Shown here: positions 35,982 through 47,513 of the stretch, in pieces
Position numbering within the stretch: position 1 is the stretch's first letter
How the letters are laid out: each line of letters begins with the position of its first letter
Source: Linanthus parryae
Lineage: Eukaryota > Streptophyta > Magnoliopsida > Ericales > Polemoniaceae
DNA length: 64,000 nucleotides
NCBI GenBank assembly: GCA_023055425.1
Contig: JALGPY010000002.1
Coordinates: 142,039,927 to 142,103,926 of the forward strand
Direction of reading: 5' to 3'
Translations under genes and position numbers: made by a program
The notes under the pieces: model-generated
The model's database searches: none
Seen by the model: the letters and a program-made list of their open reading frames with translations, nothing else
Told to the model about the DNA's origin: nothing

Positions 35982-36898
35982 CATCTGTAGACAATTTTTA
36001 CCCTCCGAAACTGAATTGACATTCTTACCCCCTTAAATCTCTATCCTCTCTCTGTCATCCTCCCCACTTCCTTTCTCTCTGTAACATCTTACACCACCGT
36101 TACTTCCACTACCAATACTCACCCTGACTACCACATCCTCAAAAAAAACTCTACAAAATTAGACTTTAATCTTCGATTCACGAAGAAGGTACTCCTTCAG
36201 AAAAGCACCAAACCCAACTCCAACAAGATGAGCTCAAACTCATCTACGCATCTTACCCCAATCCTAGTGTTGCAGAGGAAGACACAAACGACGACGGCGG
36301 GGATGCAGTAGCGGCCGGGAAGAAGTCGTTGCCGCTGTCGAAGAGGAATCGACTACTCTTCCCCTTCTAAAGTCGATCCGATTAGCCTCTAATTTGTTTA
36401 TCTCGAAGTGTTCAATTTGAGTATTTTCGTTGGTCCTGATATGTGGAGCTGAAATCGTTGGTTCTGATATGTGGAGCTGAAAGTGGATTGTTTGCTAAAG
36501 AGGGGAAAATTTATCCCCTCTTATCACTTAAGTGGCACATATCTAACAGTTGTTATAGGGGGAGATATGTAATGAGTTGGATTTTACGTTACATGATTGA
36601 AATGCCCTCCAAACTTACACAAATTAAGTTGGATTAAACTTACACAAATTAAGTTGGAGATATGTAATGAGTTGGATTGAAGTCGCATTCTCTCTCTAGG
36701 TCTTTCTTGAACCTCAAGTCCTCCATTGTTGCGTTTAGTCCAAACCTTCGTTTTTGAATTTAAGGTAAATTTTTCATTGTGAGAGTGAATACGTACAATG
36801 TAAACTTGTTTTCATAAAAACACATGTTTCATTGTCCTTTAAAAAAAATGAAAATAGAAAATCTTACAAAATTTCTTGAGGGCTCTGTTCTAAGTACC

Positions 36899-37072
36899 GG
36901 TCGATCAAAATGGTCGGCTTATGGTTGAAATGTTGACAAAAAATGATCGTCAACTGATTCAACATTACACATGTCCACCATTTTGGTCTACTTATCGACC
37001 ATTTTGGTCTACAACTGTGAATATATTACCCCGTCGACCATTTTGGTCTACATGTCGACCATTTTAGTTTAC
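36899..37072. repeat. Repeats of TCGACCATTTTGGTCTAC
   Basis: Four near-identical copies lie at about 36973, 36995, 37032 and 37054, and an inverted copy (GGTCGATCAAAATGGTCGG) at 36899. Each contains the inner palindrome GACCATTTTGGTC. They are in the presumed leader or intron of the MULE transposase gene. Confidence 0.75.
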
Positions 37073-37090
37073 AACTGTGAATGTAGTGTT

Positions 37091-37224
37091 GTTTAGGGTT
37101 TAGGGTTGGGATTTAGGTTTTAGCGTTTAGGTTTTAGGGTTTAGGGGTTAGAATATAGGGTATGATTTTTCAACTTTAAATAAAAGTTTCCTTGTATTAT
37201 ATGTGTTTAGGGTTTAGGGTTTAA
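37091..37224 (+). repeat. Interstitial telomere-like repeats
   Basis: Two patches (37091-37150 and 37205-37224) consist of imperfect TTTAGGG units, including TTTAGGGTTTAGGG. They lie just before a 3' splice site in the MULE. They are short and degenerate, so this is not a chromosome end. Confidence 0.75.
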
Positions 37225-37251
37225 TAACTGAAAGTTTTTATTGTTTTGTAG

Positions 37252-38108
37252 ATGTGGAAGTCATTCAAGCAGTCGTTACTTGCTATGGGGAGTGGACTCA
37301 TGTTGATGGAAGTCATTTGTTTGTGAGGGAGAGAATGACAAAGGATTTTTCGTGCGCTATGGGTATTAAATACTCGGATTTGGTCACTTTGATTAAGAAG
37401 ATGATGAAATTGGAGTATGCGATAGAATGCCTTAAGATATATCACAAGAGCGGAGGGGATCGTAGCTTTGGTCCTCCTCCATGTGTGATCAGGGATGACG
37501 AAGGTGTAAACGATTTGTTTGCCATGTACAGTGTCGAGCGGGTTGCACCAATATATGTAACCGTCAATGTTGACCATCGTCCTAGAAAGATGTCACCTAA
37601 AAGGATGACAGCAACACAGGACGAGGGTGATTCTTCGCAAATAGGTGTTGAATTAGATTGGGATAACAGACTGGGATATCATTTTATTATAAGGCTGGCG
37701 GACATTGTGGTTGAGGATCAAGTCTATAATGACAATCAACAAATCAAATGCAGAGATTGTGTTTTGATTTTAGATCCTAGTGCGGTTGAAATCCCTCATG
37801 TTGGTAGATTACAATTCAGTATCTTTGAGATTATTACTTAAGTCCCTGTTGGTGATTTCGATTATAAACAGGTCAATGACGGAGAGGATAGATTTTATGC
37901 CGCATAAGCAGACGACGATGATAAAGAAGACTGGAACTTCAATGTGGCAGAACATGACGATGAGAACGTTGAGGAAGCTAATGCTCAAAACCCAACCTAT
38001 TTCGATGATTATCGGGCCTCTGAAAATGTAACTCTCAGTAACCACAAGAGTGATGAAACTGGGTTTGTGTTAGGTGCATCCCGCCTTATGTTAGCCAAAG
38101 CCTGCTAA
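37252..38108 (+). pseudogene. MuDR-type transposase, N-terminal fragment
   Basis: The frame opens after TTGTTTTGTAG, a good 3' splice site, with VEVIQAVVTCYGEWTHVDGS. It continues with FSCAMGIKYSDLVTLIKKMM, PPCVIRDDEGVNDLFAMY and APIYVTVNVD, the pattern of the N-terminal domain of plant MULE transposases, followed by an acidic region. In-frame stops occur at 37839 and about 37905, and the fragment ends at 38106. The catalytic DDE core, SWIM zinc finger and C-terminus are absent. Confidence 0.75.
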
Positions 38109-38185
38109 TGATCGGGCTTGAATTCATGGAACTTCAAATCCTGCTCGCGCTTCAACTCTTCAAACTTATGATCAATGAACTATTG

Positions 38186-38930
38186 GGGTTTGGAAATCAA
38201 ACACAGCGGAAAAATAATAATTTTTCCTAAAACCCTCCAAGGATTCCATGTGAATGAGCATAATTTTATGCTTAGAATATTACGTCAGTCGGGCTAACTG
38301 ATGATGATCATTAATGCTGAAGATGCAGCGTCTCTACGGTATCCACAATGAATAGATTTGCACTAGACTCCATCTTCTCCAGTGCTAGCCTACTAAAGGA
38401 AGATGAATTATTTTGTCACGCAAAATCGACTGGACTTGGACAACTCCTCTCAAACCCTAGCTAGTTTGTATCTGATACGAATAGTGCTGAAAAAAGCATA
38501 AGAAATCTAGCCATGGTGCTATGGTATTTATTGGGATAAGAGAATTCAACTTACAAACTAATTTTAACAGTTAGGATTACTTTTCACTTAAGTTTGAAAT
38601 ACATATTGCTCTATTGTCCAACTAATGAGAAAATAATTGTGGTTTTATCCATTCTTGTGTGTGACCTAGTAGGTTCCTAATTACGTTGGCAATAACAATT
38701 ATAAACATTGGGCGGTATCTAGCAATACATCAATGCTAATGCAAGTAATAGGAATCTCAGTGACTTGATTAACCTCTACGACCAATATTACCGTTTAGTA
38801 TAATCCCTTTATCCATATATTCAGACTAGACACACAAGGCACGGAGTGTCACCCTTGTATATCCGATCTATAGTTTCGTGTGGTGCCTGAGACTTCTTAT
38901 GTTTGAGATGAATAACATAATGAGCTTTGT
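38186..38930 (-). repeat. Truncated LTR related to that at 1069-2498
   Basis: On the plus strand it starts GGGGTTTGGAAATCAAACACAGC and AAACCCTCCAAGGATT, matching GGGTTTTGATTC...AAACCCTCCAAGGATC of the first LTR. Both later share the words CTTGTATATCC...ATCCATAGTTT / CGATCTATAGTTT. The family orientation is minus. The far end is lost near 38930, and no PBS or internal region is clear. Confidence 0.55.
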
Positions 38931-39664
38931 GGAAATTTATCTATAACAAGGAAATAACTATTACTATTTAGAGAGTTTGAATGAGGTTTCCTTGGAAGAA
39001 TTCATTATTTTTATTAATGAATTGGCAATGCTGTGCCATTAAGAGTAGTTGAGAAATAAGGGAAGTAATGTGTGTTTTACTATGTCCCTGAGATCAAAGG
39101 GGTTGGGATCTTCCCTAAAGAATAATGATATGAAAATGTAGTTTCTTCAACAAAAAACGAGGTTGTGTGACAGTGTTATCGTGCAATAAGATGAAAAGCA
39201 GATTAGTTTGGCTAAGGAGAATAGGAAATTGAGGGTACAAAGGGTGTTGGATTTCTTAACTAAAGAGAGGATGGCCTCTTGATAAGCCATGAGAGGGGGA
39301 GAGATGAAAGAATGAGACCATGAACATTTTTCTCCTGGGCAAGGGTTATAATTAAGCAGTTTGCCTTAATTGTAGTACATCACGACACCAATGTGACATA
39401 CTATTGATTCGACAATTGTTGCAACTATCAACATGATCAATTATTTTCATATACGACAATATTGTTAATGTTTTGGCTATACTACCAGTGTGACTGTCCT
39501 TATATAATTGTAATGGAATTAATACATTCATTTAAATGAAATGACATTTGATTCCTCATTAAGTGATCCGCTTACATCAGAGGATGATTTTAGGACTAGT
39601 GTATCCCTTTCGGCATGATGACATGAAATGTGATGCTATTAGTGAAGACTATATTATTCGTAGT
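38931..39664. other. No recognisable gene
   Basis: AT-rich sequence without a convincing frame, terminal repeat or transposon domain. Confidence 0.4.
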
Positions 39665-39972
39665 CATATTGATTCTAAACTGTATTAGACGAGGTGATTG
39701 CCATCTAGTATCGGTGATTCTATACCGTATTAGACGAGGTGATTGCCGTCTAGTACTGGTGATTCTATACTGTATTAGATTCTCGTATAGTACTGGTGAT
39801 TCTATGCTGTATTAGACGAGGTGATAGTTGTCTAGTACTGATGATTCTATACTGTATTAGACAAGGTGATTGTCGTCTAGTACTGGAGATTCTCTATTGT
39901 ATTTAGACGAGGTGACGTCCTCTAGTGTTGGTGATTGTATTAGGAAAGATGACGTTTTTTTAGTACAGGTGA
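39665..39972. repeat. 45-bp minisatellite with hairpin units
   Basis: About seven imperfect tandem units of roughly 45 bp contain GATTCTATACTGTATTAGACG then AGGTGATTGC then CGTCTAGTACTG. In each full unit TAGACG and CGTCTA can pair around a 10-base loop. One unit is shortened and the last ones are diverged. Confidence 0.85.
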
Positions 39973-40011
39973 TATCTTAGCATTTGATATGGTTGATTTT
40001 GGATGTCTGAG

Positions 40012-40370
40012 AGTGTCAAAGTAGTCGAGATAATTAATGTTTTTATTGTATAATTAATTTTTATTGTTGATCGTGTGACGGGTTGTCACATGTTTTTAGC
40101 GATTTCTAGTGAAAGTTTTAATACATTGTTGAAACATGATGTTTTATTAAAAAATGTCATTTTTAGTATATTTTTGTGAATTCAGTCATGTACTTAATTT
40201 TCAAAATCATTATTAAAACGTTGTTTCAGAGGACTGTGTGTACAGCTGGTAGAGTTTTGTACGTCTGAAAGTGTCATACGGGTTGACAGTTAAACGTGAT
40301 TTTTATCGAAGAATCGATATTTATTGTTTAACGTGTGACGCCTCGTCACAGGCATATCTGTAGTTCCTAT
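40012..40370. repeat. Two diverged direct repeats with GTGAC palindromes
   Basis: GTCTGAGAGTGTCA (about 40009) and GTCTGAAAGTGTCA (about 40263) each head a segment ending in a stem: TGTGACGGGTTGTCACA near 40075 and GTGACGCCTCGTCAC near 40335. The copies are about 260 bp apart. Confidence 0.55.
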
Positions 40371-40736
40371 ATTGTGCTAGGAGGATTGGGTGATAGGGTA
40401 GTTGAATAGTTTATTATCGAGTGGAACTTGTGGTCTCTTGAAATTTGGGGTGGACTTTCGTGTTGAGGTGGTTCCATGTGGTACGCTGCTCTAGCATAAG
40501 TGAAGTTGGGGAGTGTACACCACCATCCCTTACGGAGGTTTCAAGAGTTAACCGAAAAAGCCCAGGCTTAGTTGCTATAAATGCACGATTGAAAAAAAAA
40601 TAGAATAGAATGAAAAACAAATGAATCAAAATCTTCTATTGGGCTAGATACAGTGAACAACCTAATGTGCCTCCATTCGCGGAGAATTCGGATTCAATCC
40701 AATTAGAGCGTTTAAGGAAAATTAAATTCAAGTCGT

Positions 40737-41367
40737 TGTGCTCACAGGAATCCCTCGGAGAGATCCAAGTGTGCACCTCAAGTAGAGAATAGGAACACAG
40801 AGAGATGTAGGGTCTGTGTAGGGAGAGGGTAAGCACTGGTAACTGCTCGAGAGAGAGACAGTAGGCTGAGAGAGAGAGCAGGTTGCTTAGCGTTCCAAGA
40901 GCTGAGATGTATCAGTCTATCCTCAGTGTTGTAATGGAAAGCTAACGATCCTATATATAGTGGGGGAGTGACCGTTGAGGGGGTTAATGCACCATAAATG
41001 GCGGCTTAATGATAGACCCCCAACGGCACGTTCGACCGTGTATATAGGAACCATTACGTATCTGCCCGCAAGTATCGGAGACCGTTATGAGATCAGCCGC
41101 ATTTATGGGACACGTAAGCCTAGAACCTCTCAGTCAGTTACCAGAGGTCGCGCGCGAGCTTGGTTGTCGCACACGCGTGACGGGCCTTACCCTAGCCTCC
41201 AAGCCACTAAGTCCCTACAAGTCCCGTGTTGGTACGCGAGGGCCCTGTCTCGCAGCACCCACGCGGATAAGCATAGGTAGTTCTCCGGTGTGTATGGAGC
41301 ACAACTGGGTGTGCTGGATTGCTGCTACATGGCTGTGATCTGTCTTGTCTGGAAAGCACTATCTACA
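40737..41367 (-). repeat. Gypsy 3' LTR (left copy, complete)
   Basis: 631 bp, from TGTGCTCACAGG to CTATCTACA on the plus strand. A TATATATA box lies on the minus strand near 40953. Frames in it (for example 40975-41280) recur identically placed in the right LTR and are not genes. Confidence 0.9.
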
Positions 41368-41382
41368 TTAGCCCCCTTTTGC
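41368..41382 (-). other. Gypsy polypurine tract
   Basis: On the minus strand AAAAGGGGGCTAA ends exactly where the 3' LTR begins, priming second-strand synthesis in a live element. Confidence 0.8.
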
Positions 41383-41751
41383 GCGAATGTCACGCGCGCG
41401 TCCGTTGTGCAGTCGCGCAAAATCTGTCGTGCGTGAGCCCCACGCATATGCCTTGAACTTTGTTTAAAATTCAAATTCTTAGCCCCCTGTCATAGCCATG
41501 ATTGCATAGGGTTTGGGGAGCGCCGTTCAGCCTCTGGCGAAGCATGGCCACTGTCGAGTTAATCAAACATCACCCAATTTCGCCTATTTTCGAGGCAAGG
41601 AGAGCTGATAGGTCGTCAATTTTGCCGGATTTTGAAGCGTCGCTGACTTAGCAGACGTCAGCAGTCGTGATTCTTCAACCCGAAGGTTTATTTAAACCCT
41701 TTGCTCTCCTTTAATTAGAACTTTTTTCGTTGTTGTTGCTTCCGAGTTCGT

Positions 41752-44700
41752 ATGCATCAGAGAGAGAATCCTCAGATTGAAGTAGAAACATTCGATCAAG
41801 TCTTTGATCAACTCACTGATGCCTTTTCTCGAGCGATCCAAGCTCTCAATCGTCAACACGGTGAGTTTTTTATAACTCCTTGAAATTTCCAAGTCCAATT
41901 TTACAGATACTCTTTTCCTACCTTTTCTTCTTTCATTTTGCATGTCATTGATTTGCAATCTGCTGCTTTATGTACGCCGAAATGGCCCCAAAGAAGTCGA
42001 ACAAGGAGGCCATTGAAGTGCAGGTGCTTCCCAAAGAGTTTGGTGCAAAGCTCCTTATCTGGGTGGCGATGATTTTTATTTGGCTACCATTCGGGGAGAC
42101 GCTCCCCAGACATCTCCTCCAGTTGCTGCCTTTGAGTTGAAACCTTAACCAAACAGGGAAGATTGGGATCTAGCCGATGCCCACGATGTACAGAGGATCA
42201 GTATTGAAGCTGGTCTAGTCCCTTTCAACGACGTCTTTTTTCAGGCCTTCCTAGAGAAGCTTGACGGGATGGATGAATGGACACATTTATTCTTCGCAAT
42301 CATGAGGCGGTGTTAAAGCAAGCCATGATTTATAACGCCATTCGCGCGACCAGAGGTTTCAACCTGAAAGCTGACCAGGACATGCTGAGGCTCCTGTTTT
42401 CGCGTTACTCAAGCAGAACCCATACATTCCACTTTTCTTCCTTTGAGGCCACGCTTACCCTCGAAGATGTGGAAAATCTGTTGATGCTTTCGAGCATGGG
42501 AGCCTTTGATCCTCTGGACGAATTAGAGGGTGACGAGGAACTTACTCTTTTTACGCAGATGCAGGAGTGTATTGCGACCCTGAAGAAAGCCGCCACACAA
42601 TGGGCACCTGATGCAATTGAACCCTGCGGTACTTTCATGTCAGTTTCCTCTAGCGTGAAGAACATCTGGTCCAAATGGCTCATGTTCTTCTACAGAGACT
42701 ATGTCAAGCCTGCCATCATTCAGAAATTACTCAAGGGCAATCCAAAAGCGGTGATGTTTGTTGATGGAGAAGGACTCCAATGGTCATTGTGTGGCTTCCT
42801 GTGCGTTTGGCTGTCACGTTTCCTTATAGACGGGAGTCTGAGTGACAGAGTCTTTATCACGTTCTTCCCCTCGCGGTGAAGCTCGCACTTGGTCGCAAAA
42901 TTGCTCTGGGGCCCCTTGTCTTGGGTTCTTTGTATTATCGTCTCGACTTATCTGTTTCTCATGTTGAGCAATCGCGGGGAAGGGTCGGTGTTATTTCCTT
43001 TGTTAATGTCGGCTTTTTGACTATGTGGGTTTTCGAACGATGGCCTTCATACGCTCCAGCTCCCTCTCTTGTCTACTTGTGGAATGTGAAGCCGAAGGAG
43101 GTACATATGTGTCCCCGTTCGTGGCATTGGTTTGGTACTAAAAGTACTCGCCGCAACTTTTCCTTGGTGTGTGATGATGCTGAACTCTTTGTGGCCCGAC
43201 CCTATGTGGTGGAGTTAGACAACATTGTTTATCTTGCGGACATGTATCCCGAGGTTGAAAAACTTCTTTCCGGGAGAAACACATTACCAGAGGGTCTCGG
43301 CGTTATGGGTGATATGTGAATTGGTGCAGAAGGACTTATCTGCCCGCATTGGTTGAACACGCGCCTGGTGCATAATCTTTCAATTATGAGCGCATAACAG
43401 TTCCTTTTGATCCCCTTCGCCTGACATTTCAACTGGGTTATGATGCCGTCGCGCCTCCCATGTGGTCCAAGTCTATTGTCAAGGGTTGCTATAAGGGAGT
43501 GCTCTATGGGAAAAGCAACGAACTGCTTCTCGCATAACTCCCTTTGACTCAGCCTTCCAGAGGAAGGCAAGGCAGAATTTCTGCTAGTTGGGTGGCTTTC
43601 TGGAATACCCAAGTTCATCGTTTGACCAATCCTCAGGTTCAACTTCCAGTCGGTACGTCCCTCGCGCCTTTATCAAAAGATTATCCTTTCAAGACCACTC
43701 TGACTCGAAGCACGACCAACTATGGATATTACTCCTTGCTAGCTGAAGGCCACCTTTGCCCGGAGTTCATTCTGAAGGAGAAGACCATCGCTATTGAGCA
43801 GAACTCCCTTGATGATAGGGCCCAGTACGCGCGAGACTTCCAAGCGGTATTATATGATCTTTCTTATCCTTTTACTATCTTGCGTCTTGTGACTGAACAT
43901 CATTACTTTTTCTCTTGTTAGTGTTGCTTGAGACGGTTTGCCTCGGGGGATCGCAACGGGGATCTTATCGATATTTTCCGCTCGAAGAAAAGTCAGCCCG
44001 ACCGCATCATTCTTCCAGATATGCCCATGGATGAAGAAATCCAACAGGCGGTTTCAGAAAGTCTTGAACTTTTCCTTGCTCCGTACGTCGAAGCGACAAA
44101 CAAGAGAAGTGCAGACTCTTCTTTGGTAGATGAATTGGTGACGCGGCCATCGAAACGTTCGCGGAATGAGCTAGAAGTAAAGAAGACCTCTTCTACCAAG
44201 AGATCTGTGCGGAAGAAGAGGACCATTCTCGAATCCGAGGTGGGCTTTGTCACCATGGAGGAAGAGGAAGAAGGTGAGATAAAGCAACATGTTAACTTGG
44301 CGAATTTTCGTGCCAGTTACTCATTATTTGTTCCTCTGTCGCAGATGAGGAAAGCTTTCTAAAGGGGCCAGTGATTATGACCGAGGCAGAGGCCATCGAG
44401 GAGTCCAGACGTATGGCTGAGGAAAGATCTCTGCAAGACAAACTGTCGGAAGGGGAGCGAATCGAGATGGACAAGAAGAAAAGTCTCGGGGAGATTGCCT
44501 AAGGGATCTCCAGAGAGCTAAGATCACGTGCGCGCTCAACTCGTTCGCGCGCACCTCGTCCCCCTCCCGGAACAGCCGGTGAATTGCATCGAGCCCAACT
44601 AGCCCTTCACGAGCTCGTCGACGATGAAGATGAAGAAGGTACAATTTTTAAGTTTGCTTTATCCAATCATGAAATTGTGATTGGGGCATTGTACCTTGGT

Positions 44701-46288
44701 GTGCCTATATGTGATATTCGTAGGTGGATCAGAGATCAGTGTGGGGAATCCTCAGGTAACCCCTCCGGCAACACACAACATACACATCCCACTCCACCTT
44801 TCTCTGAGTCAGATCTTAATGTCTTATCATAAGCAGGTCATGCTAGGCTGAAATGTGTTGATGATAACCTGCATCATGCTTATCGCGTGGACACCCCATT
44901 TAAGTGGGCAAACGCCGCATTAAACACTGGTAGAGGTTTTAAATCCCCATTGTCTGTTGTTTCGAGAGTAACTCTCTTGTTTTTGCAGAACCCAACCCTT
45001 TCCCCTTGAGGCCTCGTCGCTCTCGCAACGCTATAGTGGTTTCTGAGCGTGAAATTTCTATTACAGGAGTTTCGGAGCAGGGTCCGGTGGAAAAGGATTC
45101 AATGATCGAAGCGTCAATGGTTGAAGATGACGCTGATGCAGAGCGCCCCGAGTTCATTTCTGAGAAGGAAGAGGAGGACCGACGAAGACACGAGGATGAT
45201 GTTGCTCCCGTCACTCAAGCAATATCCCTTTCTTCGGACGACAAGGACGCCGATCAAGGAATAAGTGTTGAGCGAGCCCCCATGATCATAAACTCCGGAC
45301 GGGATGCTTCTTCTGAGGAAAGTGCTGGGATTTTCGAAGGTGACGCTGAGTTGGGTGAACATGTCACTCCTGTCAAGGAAAATATTGCAGGAGCTTCTTC
45401 AGCTGAACGCGATGCTCCTGATGATAACGAGCTCGGGTCAACTGGGCGTGATGCTCCTGTCGCGCCGAGTATTTCGGGGAGTGCTGCTGTCACAAGAGAC
45501 ATTGTTTTTTATTTGGATGCTCTTTTCTCTGAGATCCATGGGAGGTCTGGGGTTCACAAGTTGAAAACCCTGTTGTCGTGGCCCAAAGGAATCTTGTAAT
45601 CCCCGAGGCATATTTCGTGCGTGAGGCTGAGGTTGATCAGAGCATGATCACAACAGCTGATTCTAGCGCGCGGGCAGTAGCTCCTATCGCCACTCTTCGA
45701 CAAATTATCGAAGACACTGGTAAGGCCACTGCATTCATGCTCATCATACTTGGTTGCTAAACTCACGCTTTTGCTGATTGTTTCATTCTTGATTTTCTCA
45801 TGTACAGATTCGACCAGGCCTGCCTTGAGTGGCTGATGAAGGTGCGTCTATCGTATCCAAGGACATTTGCAGGAGTGCCGGAGTCGCTGCCGGAGGACAG
45901 AGAGGTTCTACTCAGAGAGATGAATGACCTTTTGGAGAAGGTGTATAGGGCTACTCCCGCAGGCACCATAGTTGAAAGTGTCGAGAATCTCCTTGCAAGC
46001 GCGGACGAGCTTCGAAAAATCACAGCAGGGCAATTGGATTTGGGCTTCCTCACAGAGAGGCTAACCAGGATACGCAACTCTGCTCAACTTCGATCTGAGC
46101 GTTCTTGCTATAACGAAGAGAAGGCCGCCCTTCAAGCGCGTAAGGCAGAGCTAGATAAAGCCCTCAGAGAGTTTGAGGAAGCTGACAAGCGTTATAGGGA
46201 CATCAAGGCTCGCTTGGAGCAACTGGCTTCTAACTCTATTCACCTGTCGGCGCGAGATTCCCTTATGAAAGACCTCTTTATGGATTGA
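41752..46288 (+). pseudogene. Plant-mobile-domain (PMD) gene, antisense in the Gypsy element
   Basis: Several frames on the strand opposite to gag form one disrupted gene. An N-terminal exon is probably at 41752-41860 (donor CACG^GTGAGT). The PMD follows: NAIRATRGFN, SRTHTFHFSSFEATLTLEDVENLL (about 42410-42480), then VKLALGRKIALGPLVLGSL (about 42876) and WFGTKSTRRNFSLV. Further pieces at 43380-43850, 43928-44290, 45006-45599 and 45800-46288 give a charged tail, the last a likely coiled coil (EEKAALQARKAELDKALREF). Frameshifts near 42030, 42305 and 42860 and stops near 42145 and 43375 break it; introns probably separate other parts. PMD proteins act in silencing and genome stability in plants and are often carried by transposons. 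Confidence 0.75.
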
Positions 46289-47513
46289 CAACAACTCTTT
46301 GTTTTGACATGTTTTTGATGTAAATTGTTATGTTCTTTCTTTATGGCCACGCTTCGTGGATTTTTTTGAACATGTCCTGCTTTTGCGTGCGCCGGTTTTG
46401 CATGCTTTGAACTATTTTCTGGTTGGCTCTTGTTCGTGAATGCTCTACTTTATGTGTCTACCCCTTGCGTCTTCTTTTAAACAGGTAGGCTGTCGCGGCC
46501 AATCTTTCATGCGCGTCCAGTTGCTGCCTAGACGGGCATATCTTTACTTAATTATTTTTGCCACTTATCGAAGATAGTTAGGCTCTTCGCGCGTATATCA
46601 TGCTTTGTTGTAGCTTAGCACCGATTGTTGCATGACTCTTGGTGAGTCCGGAATATTTTAGACCTTTGTAGGCTCAAGTCCCCAAGAGCCGCCACTATTA
46701 TTTGAACCAGCGCGCCACCTCAGCATTAAATAAAGCGTTCCTGTCACACAGTGGGATCCACGCCCATCATTGCCTAGGGCTACTGTATCGTCACAGCCTT
46801 TAATAGGGTCATTGATTCTTGCTCCTTTTCGAGATGTTGCCGCCTCAGCCGAGAAACTGAAGAGTCGCCTCTGAGGCCTATAAAACCCCCTTTCTTGCTA
46901 TTTCTTTCTTCATCCGGGCTCCTGTGAATGGCAAAATTCAACCTCTCCTTGGTGCTTGCCTTTCTTTTCATTGCTCTTCACCCCTTTTCAGTCCGTATCA
47001 ATTCTAGATCATTGGCTTTGAATCCGTGTGTTGTGCTATAGAAATGACTCCCAAGGAATTGGCTGAAGAATCCCTGAGTTGTCATGGTCGTATTGGAATG
47101 AAGACATCTTTTCCCTTGTCATGCTTGTGGGGGTCCCCTCCGGTGGTCCCCCGACGAAGAACAACTTTGTGCCGACTCTTATGCCAGCAAGTATTGAGTG
47201 GTGTGCATCTCCGTTGCCTTTCCATCAGAGAACTATTTGCCACCATTGTTTTAACCAAGGAGCAACAGGCGGGTGTGCTCTTTTCTTACGCACGATTAAC
47301 TTCCTACCCCATGAGTTGTTCTTCACATCAGCAACTTTGATGGATTGAAGTTCATCTGGCATCTCACCATGTCAGGGGCTTTGAACAAGAGCTATGTAGG
47401 ATAGGCTTTGTTTTTTAAGAGTCAAGCTTCGTAGTTGTAGAATCATGTAGGAGTGTTTCTTAAGAACACTTCGATTTCCAATTGTAATTTTTTGTTTGTT
47501 AGCCTCGCTTTAG
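46289..47513 (+). other. Gypsy internal spacer with a second antisense TATA
   Basis: A TATAAAA box (about 46879) is followed at 46928 by a 37-codon frame (MAKFNLSLVLAFLFIALHPF...) that looks like a signal peptide, and at 47079-47348 by an 89-codon frame of unknown kind. No family is recognised, and the RT expected here in an autonomous element is missing. Confidence 0.35.

Larger units (their letters stand above)
35657..38108 (+). mobile_element. Decayed autonomous-type MULE, 5' part
   Basis: The sequence beginning GGGTAAAAGACATAAACC at 35657 resembles the TIR of the complete MULE in NOP14 intron 12 (GGGTAAAAGACACTGACC) and continues with the same CCACCCC, CTACCCC and TTTGGA words. A transposase N-terminal fragment follows at 37252-38108 in the matching orientation. 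The 3' half is missing beyond the LTR at 38186. The element starts only 118 bp from the NOP14 ATG. Confidence 0.6.

Noticed and set aside
35812..35994. Minus-strand frame with a long poly-Ile run
   Set aside because: It is the (TAA)n tail of the SINE read in one frame.
37091..37224. Telomere
   Set aside because: Only a few degenerate TTTAGGG units, internal and within a MULE.
40975..41280. Open frame repeated at 50805-51110
   Set aside because: Both copies are inside the two Gypsy LTRs; the repeat is explained by LTR duplication and the proteins have no known features.
42405..42683. Minus-strand frame within the PMD region
   Set aside because: Antisense shadow of the PMD frame.
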